Source: Nymphaea colorata (lineage: Eukaryota > Streptophyta > Magnoliopsida > Nymphaeales > Nymphaeaceae). Taken from it: a stretch of 64,000 bases of DNA. Made by a program: the position numbers and the translations under genes. The DNA lies in assembly GCF_008831285.2 (NCBI RefSeq), contig NC_045142.1:21949354-22013353 (forward strand), given 5' to 3'. Below, in pieces: positions 43,882-56,310 of the stretch (the first letter of the stretch is position 1; every line of letters starts with the position of its first letter). The notes beneath the pieces were generated by a model. That model ran no database searches. It was not told the origin of the DNA and saw nothing but the letters and a program-made list of their open reading frames with translations.

Positions 43882-44055
43882 CAGAACTAGAAAATTTTGG
43901 TCGAGGGGCACAATAAGTTCAAATTCCAAACTTTAAGATGCACTCATATATAAGAAAAACTAAAAAATAATTAACTTTATATATGTAAATAAAGTAACTT
44001 TTGTGGGCTGGTGTGGGCAATTGCCTACACCAACTACAATGTAGCTTCGGCTCTG
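43882..44055. mobile_element. hAT-type MITE with perfect 8-bp target duplication
   Basis: GTGTTATC flanks both ends (43874-43881 and 44056-44063). The element starts CAGAACTAGAAAATTTTGG and ends AGCTTCGGCTCTG, and contains GTGTGGGCAATTGCCTACACC. It lies inside the decayed Copia fragment. Confidence 0.85.
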
Positions 44056-44878
44056 GTGTTATCGGCCACGACAAAGAGCTAATAGCTAGGAAACTCCTTA
44101 TCTACCCTAACTTACTCATTTCACTCTGAATCCCTTGCCCCTGCTATTATATCGATGAGCATGTAGTTTCTACCTATTTGTCTGCTGAGGAATGCAGTAG
44201 CTTGTTGATTTTTTAAGCATATGTCCATTGTTACCCTGATGTTATGGACGAATGATCCGGTTGGTTGTCCATCATTGTTAACCGAAACTAGTTACATACA
44301 TAGGCCTCTGCACCGTGCATAGGTCTATGTGCATGACTCGTACACCTAGAAGTGGGTCAAAGGAATGCATATCATGCACTGGGGGCTTTGCACGGTGTAC
44401 CCCGATGCATATTACCACCTATCATCGTGAAACATTCTGGGATTCATTCAAAATGTTGTCTAATGTGCAAATTGAATAAGCCCACATACGAACTCAAACA
44501 AGCTCCATAGGCATGGTACCAAAAGTTAAGTAAAGCACATAGCACTTTCTGGTTTGTAGTCTCAACAACAAGTACATCCTTATTTATTCTCAAAGTGTCA
44601 ACATCTCACCAGTTATGTGCTTGTCTATATTGATGATATATAGCTTGGTCTCTCCAGTGTCACCACATTTTGCTTAAGGATTTGGGTCATCTAAGCTATT
44701 TTATGGGCATAGAAGTAAAATAGAATGATAAAGCCATCATTTTGTCACAATAACAAAACTATATATGAAAAATAAATATGGTCGATGCCAACATGCCCCC
44801 ACATCTATTTTTGGGACCAAAAGTTTGGAACACGGATCAATTTCATCATGCCATGATCCAACCAAATATAGAAGTATA

Positions 44879-44977
44879 CAGGGGCAGAGCCACGGGAGCA
44901 GGCAGGGACGTTGGCCTCCTGTTAAAATTTTAAAACTATAATTTGGCTCTTCTCATGAAAAAACTTTTGGGTCCCTA
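44879..44977. mobile_element. Short hAT-type MITE
   Basis: It starts CAGGGGCAGAGCCACGG and ends near TTTTGGGTCCCTA. The flanks GAAGTATA and AAAGTATA are a 7/8 match. It contains AATTTGGCTCTTCTCATGAA shared with the copies at 46027 and 47729. Inserted in the decayed Copia fragment. Confidence 0.7.
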
Positions 44978-45354
44978 AAAGTATATATGGTCACTACCTT
45001 CAAATATCTCACATTAACTTGGCTGGATCATGCATATTCAGTTAACAAAGTATGCCATATGCAACATCCCATCTATGAAAGTTGGTCAGCTCTCAATTGC
45101 ATACTTAGGTATATATGCCAAATCACTCAAATTTCATACTTCGAATACATGCATAATCGCGCTTCACTTTCAGTGCTTTCTCAAGTATGTCAATTGGGCA
45201 AGGTGCCCTGATGATCAAAAGTCTATTGGAGCATGTGCTATATCTAGCTTGGACTCAATATATTGTCATGGAGCTCCAAAAAACAACACCACTTTAACCT
45301 GATCTAGTTCAAAAGCAGAGTTCTCCCCATTTCTTTGGAGGGAGGGGGTGGGTG

Positions 45355-45800
45355 GGAATATGGATGTTAATATATCCAATTTAAATAGGATATCCGACCA
45401 ATCCGTTTTGAAGAAATCAGAAATGAAAAAAGAATATCTGGTTAAGAAATCGTATCGAATTTGAAGTTAAAGAAATGTCATCCATTCATATTCAAATTGG
45501 GATTCAGATATACATAAATATTTGATCAGATTCGGATAAGGATTAAGATCATATCTATTTTTCAACAAATATCCTATATCCAATGTTCTTATATTTTGAA
45601 AATCAGTCAAATTCAGTTCAAAATTTGGATTCAGATTTGGACATGAATGTAAAAATCAGATTCAGATTGTGAAATTGGATTCCAGATTTGGATTTTAATA
45701 TGATTTTTCTTTGTTCATATGCAAATCAGAATATGTGAATATCCAAAAAAAAGTATATACAATTAAAAGTATATGCGATTCGAATTTGATCTGTTGACAA
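45355..45800. repeat. Dispersed AT-rich repeat (TTTGAAAATC / AAATATCCTATATC type)
   Basis: Shares ordered words with about 26480-26850, including ACAAATATCCTATATC, ATTTTGAAAAT, CAGATTCAGATTGTGAAATT and AATATGTGAATA. More diverged copies lie at 18340-18600 and 28720-29090. It has no coding capacity. Confidence 0.65.
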
Positions 45801-46026
45801 CCCTTGGTGGGAATCAAGATACATTGTCAACCGGGCTGCCTAAAGAAATGTAACAAGTGTAGAAAGAGGATTAGGACACAAAATAAGGCAAGTGGTAAGA
45901 AGAAAAATCAACAACAAATCCCAAAGATTCAAAATACAGATCAAAACATGTCAAGAATGAATACAAACATGAATCCAAATCTAGTGGTGTGCTGGTGGTG
46001 CCATATTCAAATGTTGAACATGTATT

Positions 46027-46218
46027 CAGGGGCGGAGCCAAGGTAGGGCCCCACTTAGGCCTTTTCCCCACCTCATTTATTTTAAAATTTATATGTAAAA
46101 TTTTAGAAAATTTTACTTGTTCTATATAAAAATTTTGAAAAATGATATTTCGGCCCTAGTCAAAATTTAAAAACTTTAATATGCTCCTCCTCATGCAAAA
46201 TTTATGGCTCCACCCTTG
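46027..46218. mobile_element. hAT-type MITE, 192 bp, perfect 8-bp target duplication
   Basis: TIRs CAGGGGCGGAGCCA and TGGCTCCACCCTTG, with CATGTATT at both flanks (46019-46026 and 46219-46226). The CAGGGG start and 8-bp duplication are typical of hAT elements. No transposase is encoded, so it would depend on an element elsewhere. Confidence 0.92.
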
Positions 46219-46229
46219 CATGTATTGTT

Positions 46230-48859
46230 ATATAAGGCCACCTCCCATTGTCTAAAAGTAATGTGATAAACTTTTGGGAGAGTAAGACGAAGTATGTGAC
46301 TTTTTCACCAAACCTCTCCAAACCGCTTCTTTCTCTTGGTGTGCTTTCTTTTACGTTGTCTTTTGTAGCTCTCTTGGGGACCTTTACTGAAAGATATCTC
46401 CATATTGGATCTTCAAGTAGCAAAGGAGGCCAGTAGATTTCTAACATTACAACTTCAGATTTGGGGGCGTCAATGTGCATGCTTTTTGAACTTAATTATA
46501 TATCTAAAAAAGTAGAAAATTCTTGGCAAATCACCTTCCATTGAATTTGTTCAATTGGTTAAATTGCTCAGAAGCATAAAAATTTTACCAATCTGAAACA
46601 AGGAAAGCATAGCATAGAAGTAAAAGTTAATTTAAAGGTTTCAAATAAATTTCTTAGGATTTTTTTGCATATCCTGCGTAGGACATAGTCGACGGATCTT
46701 TCCTTTTCATAAGTTGCTGTCAATTCCCATCAGCTACCAAGCAGAACTGTTTATGGAGAAGAAACAAATTAAATGTAACTGAGATCACCTAAACAACTTC
46801 TAATTGATATCAACAACTTGTAATCTTTTTCTCTTCACATAACTGATAGAAGATTGACTTACAGTTTTTTTGGGCAAATTTATTGTTTAGATGGCAATTT
46901 TAACTTTCTTCCTCTTGTGAATGATTGAATCATCTATGTATTTACTGCTGGTTTGAGATATGTGGCGATATAATATTCTTAGGATCTCAGATCCATGGAT
47001 TTAGGGTCATACCCCTGCCCATCCGACCTTAAATCTAGGGTTTTTTAACATATCACATGGATTTAAATTTCATGCTATTGTGATCTTGAGTTTGTTTAAA
47101 TTGAGGATATCTCAAAACACATCTTTTAATGCAACCTCGGGTCTAAGATATCAGACAAAACCTTAAGGAAATTCAGTTGTAAAAGTAAAATCAACATTCT
47201 CAATCCCAAATTGAACTATGACCCGGCTTTTGGCATATGTAGCATTATGATGTGTCAGGGAAAGAGCGAGAGATTAGGGGTTATTTCTCCAATTGCTTTC
47301 AATATGTTTTGTTCCTGATGAAAGCAATTTGGGCACTATGCTCCTTACTCTTGTGTTATATGAGATAAAGTGTGACACAACACAAAAATACTCTGCCTCT
47401 TCCACCACTTACAGACATAGACTGGTACTGTAGAGTCAAAGAGAAAAAAGGGGCTTCAACTCTTTTTTGTTGGGTGGGTTGTAATCTTCTTGCTCACTGA
47501 AATAGATCGACATAATATATCAGGTAGACGATTCGGTAATTGATTTGATTCTTCATACTAAACTAATTAATGATCACATGCAAAAGACATACTATATTTT
47601 AAAAATAAATGATAAAGTTGTATAAAAGAACAACTTATAAAGAATAAGAACAAAATTTTGAAAGTACTAAATGAAAGAGACAAACAACAATACTGCTTAA
47701 ACTGTGACATCCATATGTCAGCAGACTACAGGGGCAAAGCCAGGGGGTGGGGGGCTTCCACCCCCCACCCTCCTTCCTCTCAATTTTTTTTTAAAGTTTA
47801 CATGTAAATTTTAAAAATTTTCATTTATTACATATAAAAATTATGAAAAAATATATTTCGACCATTATTAAAAATTTGAAACTATAATTTGGCCCTCCTC
47901 ATGAAAAATTCCTCGCTCAATCTTGAGAAGAATCAAATTTGTTTGCCATCAACATATTTTACTTAATTTGTTGTTTAGCCAATGAATGTATACATTTTAG
48001 TAGTTCATTTAAGGTTAGGTTGTTTACATCTCTATCTGCAAACAACATGAAGCACTAGATATGGTTCTTATGGAACTGGTTCAGAAACAACAAAGAAGCC
48101 ACTTCAGGAAGATAAATGTGGTTTTTCTAACTATTGAACTCGCCAAATTAACATCAAATGCCAAAGACAGAGTAGTAGTACCTTCAAAGGAAGGATTGAA
48201 CTTGGGAGTTAAAGTAAAAAAGGAAGACCTTTGAAAGGAAGAAAACTCTAAAATGCCCCTACCTCTCTTCTTTTTTTTTTTAACTGCATATTTGTTGCGT
48301 GCATAGAGGTGTGCATGCAACTCACAATAGTGGCTTGCTGGGGGATGCTGCTCCCTACCTTTATTGAACAAAATTATTTGCACAAAAGGAAAGGATAACA
48401 CTAAAAGATCTGTTATGCTTCATACACCATAGATTCAAAGGTTGACTTAGCTCTTCAAGAATACAGATACCATATCACAAAAAAAAATATAAATAAAAAA
48501 TCAACATTAGTTAGCCTGCACAAAAAGTTTACATCCCTCCACTGCTTGATGTGGGAGGTGATGAAGGAGCCAAATTGGACCGTAGAATAAACTTTTTCAA
48601 CTTTGACATTGTAATGAAAATCTTTAACCAGCCTGTAGAACTTTGGCCATAGTCTTTTTCCTTCATAATGTTGTTGTATCCTCTCGTCAAAGGCTTCCTC
48701 CCTAGTGCAAATGGATATGCAACCACCATATGATACCTGAACATCTTTTCAAACACCTCCAACTCATCTATCCCTTGAATTCAACAATATCGGCATACCA
48801 TTGGCTCCATCATTAAAATAAGTAGTTAATCTCATAAACAAGTAGCATAAGTACAAGTT
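46230..48859. other. Intergenic DNA with repeats
   Basis: No gene. An inverted copy of the 33370 repeat lies at about 46970-47155 and a diverged hAT-type MITE at about 47729-47925 (start CAGGGGCAAAGCCAGG). Short open frames here show no family features. Confidence 0.55.
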
Positions 48860-48877
48860 AACTAGAAAAGCTAGTAA
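48860..48877. repeat. Left copy of the LINE target-site duplication
   Basis: AACTAGAAAAGCTAGTAA is identical to 54617-54634. The sequence itself contains the inverted words ACTAG and CTAGT. Confidence 0.85.
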
Positions 48878-49195
48878 ACAATATCTGCGAATAGGAAAAG
48901 ATTACGAGCAAGTTGTCGAAGGGGTTGAGGAATGTTGGATGGTGAAAATAGAGCGAGACACTCCCATGGATGAAACCCCAAGTTGGGGTCCCTCGGATAA
49001 TCCTCGGCCGCCAGAGAATACTGCTTTAGTATACATCCATCGCTGATCTTGGGCGTCAGTTGTTGATGGAGTTATTAAACCAGACCTGTGCGATTTCTTC
49101 GAAGCAGCTGTAGAGCAAGGCAACGAAGGACCAGAAGTGTTGATTGACCCAGAGCTTATGAACAGATGAAATCCCCCTTTCAATACACAACCATA

Positions 49196-49789
49196 GCTGG
49201 CCCGTTTGGGGGAAACGCTCGACCTGGATCAGATTTCAGTTTCATCTTTGAAGCTTTAAGAGGTCAGTGGATAAATGTATAGAACACTATGTTTTCTGTC
49301 ATTTGAAATGGTTGTTTCATGGTGAGAGTCAACTGTAAAGCTAAACTGGAAGAAATTATGAGGAAAAAGGGATGGTAGGTAGGATGTAAAACTTTGATTG
49401 CTAGCCGATGGAGGCCAAGAGAAGTGATGAAGATCAAAGTGGAGCAATCTATCGAAATGTGGGTTAGACGACCACAACTACCAGTCAACCTATGGAAAGA
49501 ATACACATTCCAGAGAATTGCAAAGGCATTGAGAGGACGTTTCTTGGAGGAAGATTCGTGCACTCAAAAATGGGAAAAACTAAGGTTTGTTAGGGTCAAG
49601 ATGGAAGTTCCCCTTAGCTTCCACCCTATCCCCAAAATTACTTTGTGGGATGGAAAAGGGCTTGCAGTTCTGCAGGCAATCGTTTACGAGTCCAGGATGA
49701 CCTCTTGTGGTAGCTGCCGAGGCTCTCACCCATCCAGAAGCAAGCTGCAAGTTCAACAGGTTGACCTCAGAGGGATTGGACTAGTGTAA
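49196..49789 (+). pseudogene. LINE ORF1 (DUF4283-type RNA-binding protein)
   Basis: Encodes MWVRRPQLPVNLWKEYTFQRI, the family's tryptophan-rich core, then an EEDSCTQKW and FVRVKMEVPLSF stretch, and a degraded zinc knuckle CGSC...H near the C-terminus. ORF1 proteins bind element RNA. An in-frame stop lies before 49394, so the frame is broken upstream. Confidence 0.7.
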
Positions 49790-50441
49790 AAACCCATGGG
49801 ATGACGTACAAGTCCTTCAATGCCCAAGAGACCGGAGATGGGAAAATGTCCCCGCGAGTGCCTTTTGACAAAAAGGGCCACACACCAACATTGGAGTCGA
49901 ATCGAGTAAGGGAGGCATGGTCAGAAGCAATGCTTCAAACGACACTGGAGGGTAAACTTCTTTATCCAGTGAACTAGGAGCTCCCAAACATGCGCCAATC
50001 CTCAGAAGCTTTCAGCAAAAAGATAAGTGCTCCATCTCTCACTTCCAACCATTTTTCCTGCAATGGTGGGTTAGCTGTGTTGGATGGGTCCTAGACCCCT
50101 CCTCCAGACTTTGCCTTCCCGGCCAAGGCTAAGAGTAAAAGGAACAAAAGGGGATCAGGTACCAATAGGTCAACCACTCAATTGAAGGGGTTTGACTCAC
50201 AGTCCACTATGATTCCCCTAAACAACGAGGCCACCATCTCTTGGCCTTCACCTCCTGAGGAAAACTAGCAAGCAGGTATTGAAGTGGGATGGACACTTGT
50301 GACCCATAAAAGGAGGAAAAATGCTTTCAGTGGTGAAATTAACATGAGGCTAGATGAGAGGATCCAAGACCTCAAAGGTCAGCCTGCACCAAATAAAGAA
50401 AATCTTACAGCCCCAGGGGACGATTGAGCCAAATGTGAGGA

Positions 50442-53400
50442 ATGAATGTTATCAGCTGGAATATCAAGGGGGCAGCTAGGCCTGCTGCCCGCCTTGACTT
50501 AATATCTTTGTTTCAAGCAAAGAGGCCAGCTATTGCTTTTCTATATGACTCCATGATCAAAGATGTAATGCTCGCCAATGTGGCTAGCAGAGCATTAACT
50601 ATGAGTATGCCTCTAACTCTGAATGGGATGAAGGTATTGCAAGAATAGCTTGTTTTTTGGATAGTAACAAAATCATATTGGACTCCTGGACCAAAAGACA
50701 TTGGGGTGTGATTGGGGAGTTTTTCTCCTATGTCAGAGATATGGTAGTCTCTTGGAATTGGATGACATGCTTGCCAATTTTGCTTTTCTTGTGTCATGTT
50801 TTGGAGATTTTAATGCTATCAGAGCAAAAGTGACAAAACAGGCCAACCTCCTAGCCAGCAATCCTGCAGAGACTTAAATGACTTCATCGTGGCCTGTAGA
50901 CTCAAAGAAATCAGCAACCCCACTAGTCCTTACACCTCGTCCAACCCTAGAAATGAAAACAATCTAGTCCAATGTAAACTTGACTGGTGCCTTACCAGTC
51001 TTAGCTGGGAGGACCTTTTTTCTTACAGTTGGAAGTTAACTACCAAGTATTGCCCCACGTTTGACCATAAAGCTTTGATCATGTCAATTACTAGTCAGTC
51101 CTTTCATAGCAGACCTCTGAGCCGTTTTCGTTTTGTTAGGCCTTGGCTTATGGTTCATGAGGGCAGAAACATAATTCAGCAAGAATGGCGATAACCCAGT
51201 AGAGGTTGTCCCATGCATAATCTTATAATGATGCTTAAATCAGTCGGTCAGCGACTAAAAATTTGGAACAAACTCGAAGTTAGAAACATCGGCATCAGAA
51301 TTCAATTTCTCTATGTTGAGTTGGATAGGTTAACCAAAAGTATAGAAGATAGTCAACTAGCAGATATTGCAAGAGAAAAAGATGTGAGACATGATCTTCA
51401 ACAAGCTCTAGAATGGGATGAAGTCCTCTTGAGAGACAAAGCAAAGACTCGCTGGCTACACAATGGTCTAACACCAAATTTTTTCTGTGAGTTGCCAAGA
51501 GTAGAAAAAGGAAAAACAGAATAACTAAACTCATGATAGGTGACGAGATTGTTGAAGGAGATGACACCATCAAGGAAGCAGCCACTCTCTATTTTGAATC
51601 CTTTATGAGCTCAGATTTTGCTAATGGTGAATTGTTTGAGTCTATGGTGCAGGGTAATAGAGTTTCTCATATGGAAAATCAATTCCTAAAAGCTTCGGTG
51701 ACCAAGCAGGAAATTAAAGATGTTGTATTCAGTCTGGACCGGGACAGTGCAACAGGTCCAAATGGATTCCCTAACTATTTCTTTCAAGACATGTGGGAAG
51801 TGGTAGGAGATGATACATGCAAAGTTGTCACCTCTTTCTTTAACTGAGGTAGATTGTGTAAGGAGGCAAATCACATCAATATCATGTTCCTTGCTAAATT
51901 TCAGGGCGCAGAAATAATTGATGACTTTAGGCCAATTGCGCTTTGCAAAACACAGTGTATAAAATAATATCAAAAGTAATGGTTGCATGCAAAGTGTCTT
52001 AGCGAGAATCATATATCCATCCCAAGGGGCTTTTTTGAAGAATATAATGATCTAGGACCGGCTTCTTCTTGCACATGATATCATGGACTGATACATAAAA
52101 GGTAAGCAGTGAGTTGCTTGCCTCAAATTGGACCTCTCTAAAGCTTATGACTGTATCTCTTGGGACTTCCTTGAGAAGAGCATGCACTTTCTCGATTGCA
52201 GTCAGGATTGGATCACCAAGGTCATGACTATCGTGAGAACCACATCATATTCCATACTTATAAATGGTCATGAAGGGAGACATTTTGGTAGTAAAAGAGG
52301 AGTTAGACAAGGGAACCTTCTATCCCCCTACCTTTCCATTATGGCAATGGAAGCAGTTTCTAGAAGTTGGAAAGGTCAAGTGATGCACAAAAAGATTGCT
52401 CTCCCGAGAGCTCCTAGAGCAATGGAGAAGATCAACTCCATTATGTTTGTTATGATGTTTTGATTTTTTGCAAAGCCACCAATCACTCATTACGAAAAAT
52501 CAAATCCTTCTTTAAGGAGATGGAAAGCACTTCAGGTCTAGAGATCAACCCCTCCAAATCTAAAATTATCTTATGTAATGTTCATGAGAGTGATCAAACT
52601 AGTTTGGTAGCAATTCTTAACTGAAAAATTACCAATTTACCCCTAAAGTATCTCAGTCTCTCCCTTCTCTTAGGTTGTCTAATGGAGGGAATTTGTAAAG
52701 AAATGACTCATAATTTTGACAAAAAACTTTCAAGTTGGAAAATAACTTCCTTCTCCTATAGTGGCAGGCTTTGTCTCATCAAGCACAACCTTTACTCTCT
52801 ACCTATTTTTTGGATGCAATCTGTGCAGCTACCTAAAGCAGTCATCCAATAGTTGGAAGCATCAATGGTCAGATTCCTATGAGCTGAAAATTAGACCGGT
52901 AATCACAAATATAGATGGAAGGTACGGAGCACTCTTTGCAGGCCTAAAGAAGAAGGCAGAGTAGGTCTCAAGAAGTTGGAGACAATGAATGTCTCCCTTC
53001 TAGCGAAGAGGTCTTCCAGCTAATCAATAGCAACTCCCTTGCATGGAATTGGTGTAAGCAAAAATATTTGGGATCAACCAAGAGTCTGTGGTCCCTAAAA
53101 AGACCATGGACTGGTTCTTACTTTTGGAAAAGTCTAGGTTGGGCTTAGTTAAAGATCAAAGACAACATTGCTTGGATAATCGAAGATGGTCAATCTGCCC
53201 TATTTTGGTTGGACAGTGGGGAGATGTTTTGCTCAAAAGCTGTATACAAGCAAATGACTATGTCACCTTCAGTAAGGACTTCCATTTCAATGTTTCTAAG
53301 GCTTGGAACAAATATATGCAGGACCCGATCAACATTCAACTTGCCATGACACAGGTTTGTGAGATCACCTTGGCAGACAATAGGAACTCACTTGGGTGGA

Positions 53401-54290
53401 TATCTCATCCCAATATGAAGTCATCAGCTATGTTTTATGAAGCTCTCAAGCACAAAGGCACTAAGGCACCCTGCCGAAAGTTAATTTGGAACACTTTGCC
53501 CCCCTAAGGGCTTGCTGGTTCGTCTACCTGACATGCGACGATAGGCTATTACTTTGGACTGTCTTTAGCAAAGAAGGATAACCTTAGCCCCAAAGCCCAG
53601 AATCCAACTGCCACCTCCTCATTCAATATGACGACGCCCATAAAACCTGGCAATGGATAGTTAAGAAGTTTGGCAAATCCAGAGTGCCATGTGAGGACGT
53701 AAACATAAGCTCCAATTCTGGATGAATAATCGCTTCAAGCACCATTGGATGACCAAATGTTGGTTTGTCACCTTTCATATAGTTTGCTGGCAGCTTTGGT
53801 GGGCCAGGAACAATGCCTACCATGAAGGTTGGGATGCAGATAGGACTAAGTCCCTCTATCGCATTATTTAGCAGAAATGCAAAGAGACCTATAAAGTCTT
53901 TCAATGGAATGACATGGATAAAAATCTGGTTGACCTTGGGGGGAGCCATGGTCTCATTTGTTCAAATGTAGTGGAAGATGTTGGCATCTCAGATAAGTTG
54001 TATGTCATCACCCTCATCATCAAATGCAAAAGAATAGTGGTTGGTTGCCTGCAAGGCTCATATGCTAATATTAAAGGAGCTTTGTCCCTAGAAGCATGCT
54101 ATGGTGTAGATGATGCAGAATTTAACATTCTCAAGTGGGGGAAAATTGTGCACTCCACCAGCCCGATTTCCCTTGCCATCCATTCCAACAACAAAGGATC
54201 GATCAGATGCCTCAAGTCTATTATTGAAGGTGGAAGGAACTGGCCTGAGAAATGGAGTTTTTTAGCTAACCACAGCTGCCACTAGAGGCT
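50442..54290 (+). pseudogene. LINE ORF2 (AP endonuclease and reverse transcriptase), broken
   Basis: The endonuclease starts at 50442 with MNVISWNIKGAARPAA and continues to about 51190 (KLDWCLTSLSW, then FDHKALIM). RT begins at about 51710 with LDRDSATGPNGFPNYFFQ, has the active region LDLSKAYDCISWDFLEK at about 52125 and GVRQGNLLSP at about 52300. The FADD-box region near 52440 is frameshifted and its Asp pair damaged. A zf-RVT-like region follows at about 53400. At least ten stops or shifts separate the pieces. Confidence 0.85.
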
Positions 54291-54616
54291 CAAAGATTAT
54301 ATAATTTTTTTCAACATCGGCTCTCTGGTAAGAGACTGCTCTGACTCTTTTGACAGATACTCCACAAGTTGATCCTTTTATATGCTCAATTTTGTTTTTT
54401 TGGTAAAGGCCCTATCAGGCCTTTTTTTGGCTTAGCCTCGTTTTTTTTATTACTTATGAGGGGTTGTTGTGTTTAGTAACTTTGGTTTTTTGAGCTTACT
54501 ACTTACCGATAGATGCATGGCATCGTTGTCACCCTTGTACATTTTTTTTGTCGTGTACATATGATTCCTTCTTAATAAATGGTGGGGAGCCTACCTCCTA
54601 GTGTCCCCGTCATTGG

Positions 54617-54634
54617 AACTAGAAAAGCTAGTAA
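54617..54634. repeat. Right copy of the LINE target-site duplication
   Basis: Identical to 48860-48877 over 18 bp. Confidence 0.85.
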
Positions 54635-55240
54635 CGGAAAGTCAAGTAGCCCAAGACCAGACTCACATAGGAAATTATATAACTACTTGCAGCAATAAAA
54701 CTGTTTTTTTCTCTTATCTATATAGCTAATTAAGGATGCCAATTTTCCTTGAACGCTGGCCAGGAACTTCCCTGATTAACATCTGAATCACCTCGTTTAA
54801 AGTTTATGCGATCCATGACAAATTCAAGATGTTTGGTATCAATGCGATCTGTTTGAAATTTCTGTGATCTGATGTCAAATTTAAAGTGTTTAAAACTTAC
54901 GTAATTTGTTTAAGATTTATGTGATAATTGAGTACATTCTGCTTATTTGGTCAGCCTACTAGTTGTGGTTGTCAGAAATTTATTATGAAGTATAATAACA
55001 TCTTCTAAATTTCTTGCACTAATGAAGCGTAGCCACTATGTTTTTAAGGAATATAGTGGGATGCACTCTCTCTCTCTTCTGGCTCTTAATCAATCTAATA
55101 AGCAGGTATTGGACAGCTCTTAATCACTGTTTTGATTGGGGACAGGCTAAGGAGATCAAGATGTTGAGTGGGATTAGATCGATAAGAAGGTCATCATGAA
55201 GATTGGATCCAGGTTCGACGCTGCCGGCCTCATCCCACCA

Positions 55241-55421
55241 CAAGGACTGAGCTAGAAAATTCTGGGTAAAGGGCATTAATTATAAAATTTTTAATTTTTA
55301 AGGGGAACCACCATGTAAATGAATAAAATTTTCTTGAAATATCAATATAGAAATGAGAATTTCTTGTGGGTTTGTGTAGCCAATTGCCCGCACGGCGCCC
55401 ACACCTGCCTCCGCCCTTGTC
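55241..55421. mobile_element. Probable hAT-type MITE, reverse-type subfamily
   Basis: It starts CAAGGACTGAGCTAGAAAATTC and ends CCTGCCTCCGCCCTTG, with a CCAATTGCCCGCAC core. The flanks TCCCACCA and TCCCTGCA match at 6 of 8 positions. Confidence 0.55.
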
Positions 55422-56140
55422 TCCCTGCACTGAAGGTCTTCAATATAAAATATCTCTATGAATATAGGATGGTGCACAAAATTAGTAATCTTAATTATGT
55501 TGTTAGCAGGGGTGCTCATGGTGTCCTTCATTTGGAATGTGTTACAAATAACGTTCTTCTGTATGCCCCACATTGTACTTCTTGGTTGTCCTTATTGATA
55601 CTGTATATGTAGAATATTTACTTAAATAATCTTTTTTTTTTTTCGCTGAAAGATTATTTGGTGGTGAGTCACTAAGTTCCACCTTATGATCTCCCCTTAA
55701 TGCAGCCAGTAAAATTGAATTTTTTTCCAAATGAACATCAAATTTCTGCTGAAAATACAAACACACGCTCAAGCTAGTTTCTTTTTTTTTTTTTTCCCAC
55801 GAGTTAAACTGCCTATTCTGTTTCATGTATACCCTTATTCAAGTTGTTGATTTTAACCTATTCAAACTTGAGTATGTTTTCATCCCTTGAAAGCTTAAAA
55901 TGTTTTGCTTGAAATATTTCTCTAAGGTTAGCAGTAGAGTGTGGCCCTTATTGCCGCTTGTTTCTCAATTACATCATTAATTAGAGGCATTAAAGAAGAG
56001 TTTGTCTTCTAATTAGGTGGATGATGTTTTGGATCTTTCTTGGATCATATTCACCTAGATCAATAACTTTCGACCACATAGAGATATACTCAATTTTGTC
56101 ATCATCGCTTTTCTCCCGTGAGAAAACAAACAGGTGAGAG

Positions 56141-56310
56141 CAGTGGCGGAGCCACATATAGGCTGATGTGGGCAGTTGCCCACACCAGCTTCTCAATTTT
56201 CTTTCGTTTTTACACTGAGATCGTTTAATATTTACTTTGTTATGCATGTAAGTGCCCTTTCAGGTATTAAAACTTATGAATCAATGTCCCTCCAAAAAAA
56301 TATTCTGGCT
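56141..56310. mobile_element. hAT-type MITE with perfect 8-bp target duplication
   Basis: GGTGAGAG is at 56133-56140 and 56311-56318. The element starts CAGTGGCGGAGCCACATA, contains GTGGGCAGTTGCCCACACC and ends TATTCTGGCT, so its right TIR is partly lost. Confidence 0.8.

Larger units (their letters stand above)
43640..45310 (+). pseudogene. Decayed Ty1/Copia fragment
   Basis: Pieces in Copia order: a zinc-knuckle remnant CQYCDKPGYSTKND (about 43758), an RT remnant around an IDD motif (about 44625), a following HFA-to-YFMGIEV-like stretch (44660-44720), a YLTLTWLDHAYSVNKVC segment (about 45000) and an RNase H remnant WARCPDD (about 45200). Many stops and gaps. It is older than the 19-25 kb element and is interrupted by two hAT-type MITEs. 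Confidence 0.75.
48878..54616 (+). mobile_element. L1-type LINE retrotransposon, about 5.7 kb, inactivated
   Basis: Bounded by the exact 18-bp repeats at 48860 and 54617. In order: ORF1 region (about 49190-49790, possibly to about 50400) and ORF2 with endonuclease, reverse transcriptase and zinc-knuckle C-terminal regions (50442-54290). Many stops and frameshifts break both. The 3' part has TTAATAAATGGTGGGGAGCC, but no poly(A) tail precedes the target duplication. The length agrees with a nearly full-length plant L1. Confidence 0.85.

Noticed and set aside
48902..49563. Minus-strand frames of 73-99 codons
   Set aside because: Antisense shadows of the LINE ORF1 region.
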